NCBI RefSeq assembly: GCF_004138485.1
Contig: NZ_RYEV01000009.1
Location: 124,001-188,000 of the forward strand
DNA length: 64,000 bases
Reading direction: 5' to 3'
From: Peristeroidobacter soli
Lineage (GTDB): Bacteria > Pseudomonadota > Gammaproteobacteria > Steroidobacterales > Steroidobacteraceae
Part shown: positions 8,488 through 17,126 of the stretch, piece by piece
Layout: the number at the start of each line of letters is the position of its first letter
Position numbering within the stretch: position 1 is the stretch's first letter
The notes under the pieces: generated by a model
Told to the model about the DNA's origin: nothing
The model's database searches: none
Seen by the model: the letters and a program-made list of their open reading frames with translations, nothing else
Position numbers and translations under genes: made by a program

Positions 8488-9453
8488 TCACTTCGGGGCT
8501 GGCGCCGCCTCTGGCGGCTGGGCCATCAGGATGGAGAAATGCTCGAAGCGAAACACGCGGCGATTCCCGGACGCAGGTGTCGACGGGACGGAACCCGCGA
8601 GAATCTCCCGCAGAGCCGTCTGGAGCTCGACCAGTTGCTCGGGATCGGCCGTCGGCGCCCCGTGGGCCGGCAACAGTACCTTGAGACTGGGCCGCAACGC
8701 CACCAGCCGATCGATCGATGCCCGATACGCGGCCAGATCCGTGCCGGGCGCCCAGAGATAAATCTGGTTTGAATAGTACGTGTCGCCGGTGAACAGCAGG
8801 CCGTGCGCGCGGTCGAGCACGGTGATCGAATCCGGCGTATGACCCGGGGTTCGCAGCACTTCGAGCGTTCGATTCCCCAGGTCGATCCGTTCGTTGTCCT
8901 CGATGTAGCGTGAGATGCGCCACGTTGGAATCTTGTATTCGCGGCTCGTCACCCATGCCGGAAGTGAACCGCAAACATGATCCTCGGCGAGTGTGGGCCT
9001 TGCATATTCAGCCAGTGCCGGATCGACGTGTCCGCGCGAGCTCGCGAGGCTGTAGGGAATGTTCAGATTTCGCACGTCAGCGAACTCGGCATTGCCGCCG
9101 ACGTGATCGAAATGAGTATGCGAGTTGAACACGGTCACGGGCAGTGGCGTCAGTTTCGAGACGATCTTGCCGATGCGACCGATACCAAGCCCCGAGTCGA
9201 ACAGCACGGCGCGCCGGGACCCTACGATCAGGAACGAATTGACGCCCTCTGCCTGGCGCGGCTCGGTAATGGCAAACACGCCGTCGGCCACGACATAGAT
9301 CTTGAACCAATCCTCGCCCGAGTCGACTTGAGTGAGCGCAGCCAGCACCGGCAGCGGCGCGGCGTCACACCAGGATTCTGCTCGAGCGCTGGTGGCCAAC
9401 AATGAGCCAACTGCCAACGCCGAATACAAGCACCTCACCGCGAGTTCTTTCAC
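8488..9453 (-). CDS. Secreted metallo-beta-lactamase-fold hydrolase
   Basis: About 321 residues from a GTG at 9453 with AAGGGG six bases upstream. VKELAVRCLYSALAVGSLLA and the following TSARA form a Sec signal peptide. The zinc signature HTHFDHVGG is near residue 115, a later metal ligand sits in GHTPDSITV, the bridging Asp in LLFTGDTYY and the last His in LLPAHGAP. The fold covers beta-lactamases, lactonases and other hydrolases. The order resembles subclass B3-like periplasmic enzymes, but substrate cannot be set from this. It is on the same strand as the sigma operon and upstream of its promoter, so joint regulation is unproven. Confidence 0.85.
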   Translation of the reverse strand: MKELAVRCLYSALAVGSLLATSARAESWCDAAPLPVLAALTQVDSGEDWFKIYVVADGVFAITEPRQAEGVNSFLIVGSRRAVLFDSGLGIGRIGKIVSKLTPLPVTVFNSHTHFDHVGGNAEFADVRNLNIPYSLASSRGHVDPALAEYARPTLAEDHVCGSLPAWVTSREYKIPTWRISRYIEDNERIDLGNRTLEVLRTPGHTPDSITVLDRAHGLLFTGDTYYSNQIYLWAPGTDLAAYRASIDRLVALRPSLKVLLPAHGAPTADPEQLVELQTALREILAGSVPSTPASGNRRVFRFEHFSILMAQPPEAAPAPK

Positions 9454-9746
9454 GAGCAGCCCCTTAAGTCGATTCGCAGACTCTACGCGAACGGCAGGTA
9501 ACAAAGGAAATGCGAAAGGATCGCGGCCGAGTAGCCAAGCCGGATGTCTGGGCCTGACTTTATTCGAACCAGCGATGTCGAGATGGTCGCCTCGAGGGCG
9601 GTTCCGTGGACTCAAGTTGATTCGATGACTGTGGCAATCACGGAAGTGCCGCGACTTGTGCGATCGCGTCCCTGATAATGGTGTACGAGTGAGGCGTGAT
9701 CGCTGAAGCGGCGGTCACCGTGAGTCTTGATAAAGTTTGGTTACCA
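9454..9746. other. Intergenic stretch before the intron fragment
   Basis: No convincing gene. The left part must hold the promoter and leader of the metallo-hydrolase. The right part (9600-9746) forms the left flank of the group II intron fragment. On the minus strand it encodes a short open run (TIIRDAIAQVAALP) that I cannot assign. Confidence 0.5.
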
Positions 9747-10140
9747 GTGCGCCGGGAGACCGGCAAAGAGTAGGTGGTGAGAGTCCACTGCGATGAGGAT
9801 CTAGCGAGTCACATCGACCCCAAGCCGTGCGCAGGTCTGCGTGAGGAGTCCGGCGAAGCGTCGGTCGGGGTATGAGCAGGCCAGCCATTGAGCCGCGTAA
9901 TTAAAATCATCCCGGGTGCCGACGCGGTTGGTAACGCGGAAGGCAACATCCACAGGTGCGTCATCGCAAGCGCCTCGCAGAGCCCGGCGAGGTCGTAGAA
10001 CCTGGCATGCTCAGAAGCTCTTTGTACGGGAACCGGGAGATCTCCAGCTTGACCGTTGCAACTACAGCGGTCCGCATCGGGAAGGTGAGGAACCGAAGCC
10101 GATGATGCACGAGGTGGAGAAGTCAGACCTTTCCACACGA
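9747..10140 (+). mobile_element. Group II intron, 5' ribozyme fragment (truncated, no reverse transcriptase)
   Basis: The stretch begins with GTGCGCC, the 5' boundary sequence of bacterial group II introns. It continues with ribozyme domain I segments I know from Pseudomonas-type introns: GGTGAGAGTCCACT, GAGTCACATCGACCCC, TATGAGCAGGCCAGC, GGAAGGCAACAT and GGGAACCGGGAGATCTCC, in that order. Neither a reverse transcriptase/maturase gene nor a domain V hairpin follows, and the similarity fades near 10140. It is therefore a dead 5' remnant. The right edge is approximate. A short minus-strand reading frame inside it is the antisense artefact often annotated over such introns. Confidence 0.75.
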
Positions 10141-10147
10141 GCCCGCG

Positions 10148-10924
10148 TTCTCAGATAGCGGCAACGGCACTGTGAGATGTCGAAGTTATGGCATACAGCA
10201 AAGCAGTCCTGACCGAATCACCAGATTTCGAACGCGAGGCGGGTCAGGTCATCGGCCTGAGCCAGTCCGGTACAGTCTTTAGCGACGGAAGAGTTAGTGC
10301 TGCTCGACGCTGCTTGCCGCGCCTGTGAGTTGATAGACAACAGCCCGAGGAGGAGCGCTGCAGGAAGCTGGTGGATGAATGCCATGGCGGTTACTCTCAA
10401 GATGACCGAACTAGAAACGTTGGTCTCGCGAGGTGAGTTCTGCCGACAAACCTACGACGACGAAGTCAGCAGCACCGCCTACTCGGAAAGAGCGGCGGTG
10501 TGCCAGGTGAACCCGGCTCCGGGAGGACCGCCCGATCCCACGGCCACTTTATAGAGATCGATATTGGCATCGTCGGGACGCCCCATGACGAGCACGAGTT
10601 TATTGTTGCCGGCGATATCGCCCGGCTGTCCCGGAGTTCGACGAACTCTGGCTCGCGGCGCTGGAGCCATTCAGCTCGAATGAATTCTTCATCTCACACT
10701 CCGGGTTCCTGCAGCCCGGGAGTTTGCAGCTCGGTGACGCCGAACGAATGAGCGTGGAGCCTCTCAAACAGCTGCCCGACTTCTTCAACGCCAGCAGCCT
10801 GGAAATCGCACAGTTCGACGCCTCATCAGAATCTGCGCCGGCAGACACGCTATCCACGCACGCTGCTGATCACTTCGACTCGGACGCCCGGGCTCGGCAC
10901 CGCCGAACCCGGGGCCGCGGGCCA
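10148..10924. other. Gene-poor debris between intron fragment and receptor
   Basis: About 780 bp without a complete gene. It contains one short minus-strand frame with a signal peptide (10218-10385) and two short protein-like runs that I cannot place. One is on the minus strand at 10479-10640 (LVLVMGRPDDANIDLYKVAV). The other is on the plus strand at about 10640-10860 (LWLAALEPFSSNEFFISHSG). They look like remains of disrupted genes beside the intron fragment. Confidence 0.45.
10218..10385 (-). pseudogene. Truncated secreted-protein remnant (signal peptide only)
   Basis: 55 codons from an ATG at 10385: MAFIHQLPAALLLGLLSINS is a normal Sec signal peptide, followed by a short Ser-rich linker and KDCTGLAQADDLTRLAFEIW, then a TGA. 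The mature part is too short for a domain and ends abruptly, so I read it as the 5' end of a lost secreted-protein gene. A small genuine secreted peptide cannot be excluded. No family recognised. Confidence 0.35.
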
Positions 10925-13624
10925 TCACATCTTTGCGCGCAGGGTCACGCCGAAGGTTCGCGGTTCGGTGTGGTTGTCCATCAAGCCACCGGCGCGAAGC
11001 GTGGAGTTATACGGTCCCTTGCGATAATCGACATCGAACAGGTTCTTCGACCACAGCGAGACGTCGTAGCGCCCGCCGCCGAACTCATATCCCAGGCGCA
11101 GATTGGTCAGCGTATAGGAATCCACCGTCTTGTTCGGATCATTCTCCGGTCCGATGGGCGTGTCGTCTCTCCAGGAAACGTCCAGTTGCCCATACAGCAT
11201 GTTGCCGTTGGCAACGTAACGTTTCGCGTAGGCCGAACCGTAACCCGCCCACTCCGGCGTTCCCTGCACGCGTCGGCCCGACAGGTCGCAGAACGTCGGA
11301 AAGTTGGGTTGCCCCGCATCGGGTGAGCCAACCGCCGGTGTTTGAATACACGGCCCGCGATCGAAACGGTCGTAGATGGCATCCACGTAGGCCCCGCCGG
11401 TGGTGAGCGTCAGCCAGTCGGTCGCGGCGAACGACAGATCCAGCTCGGCCCCCTCAGAGGTGATCTTGCCGGCGTTGCGCAGGATGAAGCCGCCGGCGCC
11501 ATTGAAGCTCTGCGCCTGAAAATCGTCGAACTCCATGTGGAACACCGAAGCATTCAGACGCAGGCGATTGTCCAGGAAGTCGGCTTTCAAACCGATCTCG
11601 TAGCTGTCCACCGTCTCCGGATTGAACGTCACCGGTACGCCCGGCGGCAGTCGCCGGCCGTTGGTGCCGCCGGACTTGTAGCCATGACCGTATGACATGA
11701 ACGTCATCACGTCATCGCTCCAACGGTAGGCCAGCTTGGCGGTGCCGGTGAGCGCACTGTCGGAGAACTTGCGGCCATCGATATCGACCGGCACGGGCGA
11801 GGTGAAGCCGATCACCGCCCACGCGGGGTTGTAGCGGCTCTCGATGAAGCGGGTGCTCAGCTCCTTCTGCTCATCCAGATAGCGCAAGCCCAGCGTCAGA
11901 ATCAGATCGTCGGTCAGACCGACGTCGCCCTGGGCGAACAGCGCCCAACTGCTCTGCTTCTGATTCTCGAAGTTGGTGATCAGATCGCCGTCGCGATACA
12001 CCGGCGCCGTGCAATCGGCCGGAGCAACGCCGGCGGCCGCACAACTGGTTCCCAGCGCCGTCAGATAGCTCGCATTGGTCGGATTGCCCAGCAATGGATT
12101 GAGGTCCGGCCCGAGCGGCAACTCCTGCCTGGCATCGAGCTCTTGATCGAAATAATAGGCGCCACCGATATACTTGAAGCGCTTGCCGACCGAGCCGGTG
12201 ACGCGAAATTCCTGGGTGAACGTGTCCTGGCTGGCGAACCAGTTGTTGTTGAGCGTGAACAGGTCGGTGCTGTCGCCATCGAAGAAATTCTCCGAGTCGA
12301 ACTTGCGATACGCGGTGATGGACGTGAGCGTGACGGCATCCAGGCGCCAGTTCACCTCCGCCGACAGCCCGGACTCCTCGATCAGCGCACGATTGATGAC
12401 ATCGGCGGCGCTGATGTCGTCATCGAAGCGATCCTGCAGAACGATCGTCGCCCCGAGCGTGTCGCGCATGTACAGATCGCGAGGGCTGTTCAGCACCACG
12501 CTCTGCGAGCAACACTTCTCATCCATCTGCTGATAGTCGGCGATGATCCTGACACTCAGCGCCTCGCTCGGCGCCAGCAGGAACTGACCGCGCAGCGCGA
12601 ATCGATTCAGATCGTTCTGATCCTCGCCGGTGACGATGTTCCTGACATAGCCGTCGCGCGTGGATATGCCGCCGGAGATGCGGGCGGCCGCCTTGCCCTC
12701 GACCACCGGAATGTTGATGGCGCCATTCGCGTTCAAATAGGCGAGATTGCCGGCGCTCACTTCGCTGTAGCCGCCGTAGTCGTTCAGATCCGGAGCGACG
12801 GTGATGTACTGGATCGCGCCGGACGTGGTGTTCTTGCCGAACAGCGTGCCTTGCGGCCCCTTCAGCACTTCCACGCGCTGGATATCGACCAGATTGTTGA
12901 GCGCCGAGGACTGCCTGGAACGATACACGCCGTCGACATACAGGCCCACGGAGGATTCCAGGGCCCAATTGTCGCCGGGCGTGCCGACACCTCGCAGATT
13001 GATACTGGTCTGCACCGGCGAGTTCTCGCTGACCACCGTCAGGCCTGGAACGAACAGCTGCAGGTCGCGGATATCATTGATGCCCAACTCATCCAGCGAC
13101 GCGCTGTCGAACGCGCTGATCGCGATCGGCACCTCCTGGATATTCTCCTCGCGCATCTGCGCCGTAACGACGATCTCCTCGAGTTTCGCGCCGCCCTCGC
13201 CAGTGACGGCCTGCGCTCTGACGGAGACAGGATTGGCCGCCACGGACAGCGCCAAAGCCGCGAACATAGAAGACTTGACTGACTTACTCGACATCTCATC
13301 GCCCCCATCTGTTTTCTGTGTTGCCGAAACAACGATCACGTCTCTCTTGGTGACGACAGAATGGAGGCCGGTATCAGCCAGCAGGGTCTTCAGTGCGTCC
13401 CGCACCGTATAGACGCCTTCCAGCGGCTTGGTCTGGATGCCTGGAACTTCACTGGCCAGATAGAACAACGAATGGTTGGTCTTGCTCGCCAGGTAGTCCA
13501 GAGCATCGTTCACCTTCAACGAAGGCATATCCAACCGATATAGCGTTTCCGTGGCTTCGCCGCGAGCGGCGAAACTCAGCAGGATCATCAACGTCGCACA
13601 AGTTGCCTTTACGCCGTCAACCAT
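10925..13624 (-). CDS. TonB-dependent receptor with STN domain and an internal second signal-peptide-like segment
   Basis: 899 residues from the ATG at 13624. Residues 1-25 are a signal peptide and 28-100 an STN domain (MPSLKVNDALDYLASKTNHS). Residues 111-138 then read like another complete signal peptide (MSSKSVKSSMFAALALSVAA through RAQA), followed by the plug (LEEIVVTAQ, later VEVLKGPQGTLFGKNTTSGA) and a barrel ending FGVTLRAKM. The ATG for residue 111 (13294) has a G-rich stretch about 9 bases upstream, so a shorter STN-less product is conceivable. With the FecR and sigma genes upstream it forms a FecIRA set, driven by the promoter at 13694-13723. It probably imports the substrate of the catabolic block to its right. 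Confidence 0.9.
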   Translation of the reverse strand: MVDGVKATCATLMILLSFAARGEATETLYRLDMPSLKVNDALDYLASKTNHSLFYLASEVPGIQTKPLEGVYTVRDALKTLLADTGLHSVVTKRDVIVVSATQKTDGGDEMSSKSVKSSMFAALALSVAANPVSVRAQAVTGEGGAKLEEIVVTAQMREENIQEVPIAISAFDSASLDELGINDIRDLQLFVPGLTVVSENSPVQTSINLRGVGTPGDNWALESSVGLYVDGVYRSRQSSALNNLVDIQRVEVLKGPQGTLFGKNTTSGAIQYITVAPDLNDYGGYSEVSAGNLAYLNANGAINIPVVEGKAAARISGGISTRDGYVRNIVTGEDQNDLNRFALRGQFLLAPSEALSVRIIADYQQMDEKCCSQSVVLNSPRDLYMRDTLGATIVLQDRFDDDISAADVINRALIEESGLSAEVNWRLDAVTLTSITAYRKFDSENFFDGDSTDLFTLNNNWFASQDTFTQEFRVTGSVGKRFKYIGGAYYFDQELDARQELPLGPDLNPLLGNPTNASYLTALGTSCAAAGVAPADCTAPVYRDGDLITNFENQKQSSWALFAQGDVGLTDDLILTLGLRYLDEQKELSTRFIESRYNPAWAVIGFTSPVPVDIDGRKFSDSALTGTAKLAYRWSDDVMTFMSYGHGYKSGGTNGRRLPPGVPVTFNPETVDSYEIGLKADFLDNRLRLNASVFHMEFDDFQAQSFNGAGGFILRNAGKITSEGAELDLSFAATDWLTLTTGGAYVDAIYDRFDRGPCIQTPAVGSPDAGQPNFPTFCDLSGRRVQGTPEWAGYGSAYAKRYVANGNMLYGQLDVSWRDDTPIGPENDPNKTVDSYTLTNLRLGYEFGGGRYDVSLWSKNLFDVDYRKGPYNSTLRAGGLMDNHTEPRTFGVTLRAKM

Positions 13625-13693
13625 AACGCTATCGATCGGTATCGCTGCCAGTCGCTACCCTTGACCTCATGATTACTGTCATGCAACAGCTCA

Positions 13694-13723
13694 TAAAGAG
13701 GGTCGGCGACGAAATACCCGTAA
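13694..13723 (-). promoter_or_regulatory. ECF-sigma promoter of the second TonB receptor (TTRCGG-N17-CTCTTTA)
   Basis: Minus strand: TTACGG (13723-13718), 17 bases, CTCTTTA (13700-13694), ending 70 bp before the receptor ATG. It is one of five copies with identical spacing in the window (also 15685-15714, 17040-17069, 33184-33213, 33248-33277), each before a gene or operon start. Confidence 0.85.
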
Positions 13724-13917
13724 CATCCTTGCACGAGCGACGATGAGGTGAGATTCGATTCATCGATGAGGCGGTCATGACATCGAAGCCTCAGCTCCCC
13801 CGAAGAACTCTCGCGCGCCATGCGCGCTTTGTTGTCGACTCAACTACGATTCAGAGCAGTTTCCCGCCCGGCCTTCGACTCGAGGCTTCACCGCAGCGCC
13901 GTTTTGGGCGGAGCGGT

Positions 13918-14979
13918 TTACTTCTCACGCGAGACGCGCACCGTCGAGTCGCTGTCGCGCTCCATGCGCACATCGAAGGACGTCTCGATGGCGTCGAACA
14001 TCGCCTCGCTATCGCCGATCTTGAAGCGGCCGCTGATGCGCAGGTCGCGCAGCTCGGCATCCTCGATGACGATGTGGTTGGGGATGTAGCGATTGATCTC
14101 GGCGATCACATCCTCCAGCCGCTCGTTGCTGAACACGAGCTGGCCGTCGAGCCAGCCGAGTTGACGCTTCATTTCCTCGGCAGTCAACTTTCGGGGCGGC
14201 GCCGGAGTGCCGTCGTCGAGCTGGCTGACTGTGGCGCCCTCGCCTTTGCTCACGAGCAGCACTTCGTCCCGGGCACGGCCATCCGCATCGGCGGACGTCC
14301 GCTCCGCCCGCTGAGCTTCGCCCTTGGACTGACGCTTGGACAACTGCACCTTGCCGTCGGTGACGGTGACAACCACGTTCTGCGAGGTCAGCCGGACGAC
14401 GAACTCGGTGCCGAGGGCTTTGACCTGGCTGTTGTCTGCGTAGACGATGAAGGGCCTTTGCGGTTCGTGCGCCACATCGAACTTGGCCTCCCCCTGCAAC
14501 AATCGAACGATGCGCGCTGCATCGGAGTACTCGACCTTGACGATGCTGTTGGTGTTCAGATGCACCACCGAACCGTCACCGAGCCGATTCGATTTCTGCA
14601 TGCCAACGCCAGTCAGCAAAGTGGCCTCGACCACCCGCGGCGCCGATTGCCAGAACCAGCCGAGACCCAGCGCGCACAGGCACACGGCAGCCAGCGCGAC
14701 CACGGCATACCGTCGCACGAATCCCGGTGTCACGACCGGTTCGGCGACCGCCTCGACGTTCGCCGTGAGCGCGTTCAGCACCGAATCCATCTCGCTCCAC
14801 ATGGAACAGTAGCTTCGGAGCGTCCGTCCGTGCTCGGGATCCTGGGCCAGCCAGTGCTTCAGATCGCTGCGTTCCTGTTCGGACAGAGTGCCGCGATCCA
14901 GTTTCGCCAGCCAGTTGCTAGCCTCGACTTCGCGCAGTTCGCGAGTGCGCAGTGCTACGAGCGGTGCACGATGTTTCAT
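13918..14979 (-). CDS. FecR-family anti-sigma / transmembrane signal transducer (second set)
   Basis: About 353 residues from the ATG at 14979, which overlaps the sigma stop (ATGA) and has GGGGA upstream. The N-terminal FecR segment has the usual DLKHWLAQDPEHGRTLRSY pattern. A membrane helix (YAVVALAAVCLCALGLGWFW) lies near residues 90-110. The periplasmic FecR domain (RLGDGSVVHLNTNSIVKVEY) and a C-terminal domain (ERLEDVIAEINRYIPNHIVI) follow. It should hold the sigma factor in check until the STN domain of the receptor at 10925-13624 signals. The receptor gene has its own promoter 195 bp downstream of this gene. Confidence 0.92.
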   Translation of the reverse strand: MKHRAPLVALRTRELREVEASNWLAKLDRGTLSEQERSDLKHWLAQDPEHGRTLRSYCSMWSEMDSVLNALTANVEAVAEPVVTPGFVRRYAVVALAAVCLCALGLGWFWQSAPRVVEATLLTGVGMQKSNRLGDGSVVHLNTNSIVKVEYSDAARIVRLLQGEAKFDVAHEPQRPFIVYADNSQVKALGTEFVVRLTSQNVVVTVTDGKVQLSKRQSKGEAQRAERTSADADGRARDEVLLVSKGEGATVSQLDDGTPAPPRKLTAEEMKRQLGWLDGQLVFSNERLEDVIAEINRYIPNHIVIEDAELRDLRISGRFKIGDSEAMFDAIETSFDVRMERDSDSTVRVSREK

Positions 14980-15551
14980 ACATCCCCGCCCTGTTCGCCA
15001 GTCTGTTGCAGCCCGCGAGCAGGACACTCCTCCGTTGAATCCTCGAACTCGTATCCTTGCGTGATCAGATGACGCCGGCATTCTCTCAGCCCGCTCGCGA
15101 TGTACTTCTCCACTGAGCTGACCGAGACTCCCATCTTCCTCGCGATCTCGTTCTGCGAGAAACCGCAGAATTTTCGTAACAGAATGGCACGACGCTTGTC
15201 CGCCGACAGCGTCAGCAGCGCTTCGCTGAATCTTTCCAGTTTCTGCGCGTCGTGCAACTGCTGATCGATGGGTACCGCATCGACATCCGCCTGGGACTCG
15301 TCGATCTCGGCGGAAATCTCCCGCGAGCGTTGCGAGAGTTTCTCCAGCACCAGATTCCGGGACACGACGAACAGATAGCCTTGCGGCGACTGGATGCGCT
15401 TCTTATCGTTCCCCTTCAGGACGCGCAGCAGCGTCTCCTGCAGAATGTCGTCGACGTCGGCGGGTCGGATCGACATTCGCAGTATCGAGCGGACCAGCCC
15501 ATTACGGCAGGCCAGGAACGCCTTGGTAATCGGATCGTCGTTTCTATTCAT
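14976..15551 (-). CDS. ECF RNA polymerase sigma factor, FecI type; proposed master of the catabolic regulon
   Basis: About 191 residues from the ATG at 15551. Region 2 covers about residues 15-80 (ADVDDILQETLLRVLKG, SPQGYLFVVSRNLVLEKL). Region 4 covers about 110-160, with the helix-turn-helix FSQNEIARKMGVSVSSVEKY. The stop overlaps the FecR start by four bases, giving strict coupling. A copy of TTACGG-N17-CTCTTTA lies 134 bp upstream (15685-15714), so the gene probably controls itself. The same sequence precedes the receptor and three catabolic operons, which makes this the likely sigma factor for all of them (inference). Confidence 0.93.
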   Translation of the reverse strand: MNRNDDPITKAFLACRNGLVRSILRMSIRPADVDDILQETLLRVLKGNDKKRIQSPQGYLFVVSRNLVLEKLSQRSREISAEIDESQADVDAVPIDQQLHDAQKLERFSEALLTLSADKRRAILLRKFCGFSQNEIARKMGVSVSSVEKYIASGLRECRRHLITQGYEFEDSTEECPARGLQQTGEQGGDV

Positions 15552-15684
15552 GTCGCAGCGGCCAGCATCGCGCCCCTCGCCGAACCGCCCTGGCCAATGT
15601 AACCACTTGAATCCAAGGCATTCTCCGATCTTGCGCCGCCGGATCGGCAGGCCCCCGGTCCCGGTCTCCGCCCGGCTCGCCATC

Positions 15685-15714
15685 TAAAGAGGGTTTGGAC
15701 GAAGAAATCCGTAA
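15685..15714 (-). promoter_or_regulatory. ECF-sigma promoter of the second sigma-fecR pair (TTRCGG-N17-CTCTTTA)
   Basis: Minus strand: TTACGG (15714-15709), 17 bases, CTCTTTA (15691-15685). It lies in the gap between the PrpF-like gene and the sigma ATG at 15551, giving a leader of about 130 bases. Identical boxes and spacing occur at four other start points. Confidence 0.85.
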
Positions 15715-15739
15715 GAGCGGTCAGCGACCGCCGGCGCTG

Positions 15740-16906
15740 TCAGCGTCGAAAATAGGCATCCCCCGCCATGAGCCGGCGGGCAGTCCGGCTGAAGCCCAGT
15801 TCCTCGAAGTGCACGAAGGGAAAGCTCGCGATGGCGCTGGCCCTCACCCTGGCTGCCGTTATCCCAGAGGGATGACCGATCAACAAGACCTCTGGCGACT
15901 CACGGGCGACGGAGTGGATCACCGAGCCCGGAATGCGCGAAGCCGCTGCCAGGCAGATCGAACCCGTGCCGGCGATGCTCTCGTGCAGGCGATCCATGAA
16001 GATCAGCCTCACCAGCACATCCATATCGGAGGCGAGAACCGCGGCGCCGGACAGAGAGAGATAATCGGCTGGTGGAGCCACCAGCCCGACGAACGGCACC
16101 GTCGGTGATAGCTCCGCCGCGCGCTGCCATTCATCGCAGAACCCAAGGAGAACCGCAGCCTTGCCACGCACTTCGCGCAGCAGGCTCAACAGCGGAACGT
16201 TGCGATTGAGGTCTGCCGACAGGACGCTGGTCTGCAGTCCCAGATCGTCTGCCCGCACCCAGACACACGGATTGGCGACATCGCATAGCGTGGCGACGAT
16301 GGCGCGGCCGTCCTCCAGCACGATGCGATCTGTCACGCTCCCGGTCGGCAAGAGCCGGCCGGTGCTGGAACCGATCGTGCCCACCCAGTTCATGCGAATC
16401 TCCGCGCCTTCCCCCGGCACTCCGGGCACACGAAAGCGCCCCCCGACCTGAGCTTTGCCGCCGACCGTCGGCACCTCCGCGATGATGATCTTCGAGGTGT
16501 TGGTGTTGTAGATGCGCACGCGGGTCGAGCCGGGCTGCACTTCGACCAGTCCCTCATCGAGCGCAAAGGGACCGACCCCGGCGCAGATGTTTCCACAGTT
16601 GGCATCGTAGGTAACGGACGCTCTCTCCAGCTCCACCTGGCCGAACGTGTAGTCGACATCGGCGTCCGCGCGCGTCGACGGCGCGATGATCGCGACTTTC
16701 GATGTGATGGGTCGCGAGCCGCCCAGGCCGTCGATCTGCAATACGTCCGGAGATCCCATGAGCTCGAGCAACAGTGCATCGCGCGCCGCGGCCGTCGACG
16801 GCAGATCGCGCGCATGAAAGAACAGCCCCTTGCTGGTTCCCGCTCGCATGATGACGCAGCGAACCGTGGCTTGCTCAACGCTCTTGCCAACTTCGATGGA
16901 TGACAT
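15740..16906 (-). CDS. PrpF-family isomerase / 4-oxalomesaconate tautomerase-like protein
   Basis: About 388 residues from the ATG at 16906 (an in-frame ATG at 16930 is possible). The family opening VRCVIMRAGTSKGLFF is unmistakable, followed by QIDGLGGSRPITSKVAII and the Cys-containing DANCGNICAGVGPFA. The second half has RMNWVGTIGSSTGRLLPTG. PrpF-type enzymes have a diaminopimelate-epimerase fold and move a double bond or isomerise 2-methylaconitate, oxalomesaconate or related unsaturated acids. The gene runs opposite to the aldehyde dehydrogenase operon. I found no copy of the TTRCGG/CTCTTTA promoter on its strand, so its own control is open. Confidence 0.85.
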   Translation of the reverse strand: MSSIEVGKSVEQATVRCVIMRAGTSKGLFFHARDLPSTAAARDALLLELMGSPDVLQIDGLGGSRPITSKVAIIAPSTRADADVDYTFGQVELERASVTYDANCGNICAGVGPFALDEGLVEVQPGSTRVRIYNTNTSKIIIAEVPTVGGKAQVGGRFRVPGVPGEGAEIRMNWVGTIGSSTGRLLPTGSVTDRIVLEDGRAIVATLCDVANPCVWVRADDLGLQTSVLSADLNRNVPLLSLLREVRGKAAVLLGFCDEWQRAAELSPTVPFVGLVAPPADYLSLSGAAVLASDMDVLVRLIFMDRLHESIAGTGSICLAAASRIPGSVIHSVARESPEVLLIGHPSGITAARVRASAIASFPFVHFEELGFSRTARRLMAGDAYFRR

Positions 16907-17039
16907 GGTGGTACCACAACCGATGGCCAAACCGGCGACGGATAGTTCCAGAACGTTTGGAAGTGAGCAATAGCAAATGCATCACGATCGCCCTGCCTGT
17001 GCGTCGGTAACGCGGCGTTGCGAATATTTGCTGACGTCG

Positions 17040-17069
17040 TTACGGAAATTGTTCGCCGCGCCCTCTTTA
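17040..17069 (+). promoter_or_regulatory. ECF-sigma promoter of the rightward catabolic operon (TTRCGG-N17-CTCTTTA)
   Basis: Plus strand: TTACGG (17040-17045), 17 bases, CTCTTTA (17063-17069), 57 bp before the aldehyde dehydrogenase ATG at 17127. It has the same boxes and spacer length as the promoters of the sigma and receptor genes, in the orientation of the downstream operon. Confidence 0.85.
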
Positions 17070-17126
17070 TGCCCGATGACAGGTATCGTCCTGCCGGATG
17101 GAAGCTGCGCCCAGGCAAGATAGAGA

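Noticed and set aside
9809-10138. A 109-codon minus-strand frame inside the intron fragment
   Set aside because: It is antisense to ribozyme domain I. Such frames recur over group II introns and are not real genes.
10925-13624. Long open frames opposite the TonB receptors and other genes on both strands
   Set aside because: They are by-products of high GC content and codon bias: no family motifs, no ribosome sites, and they overlap well-supported genes.
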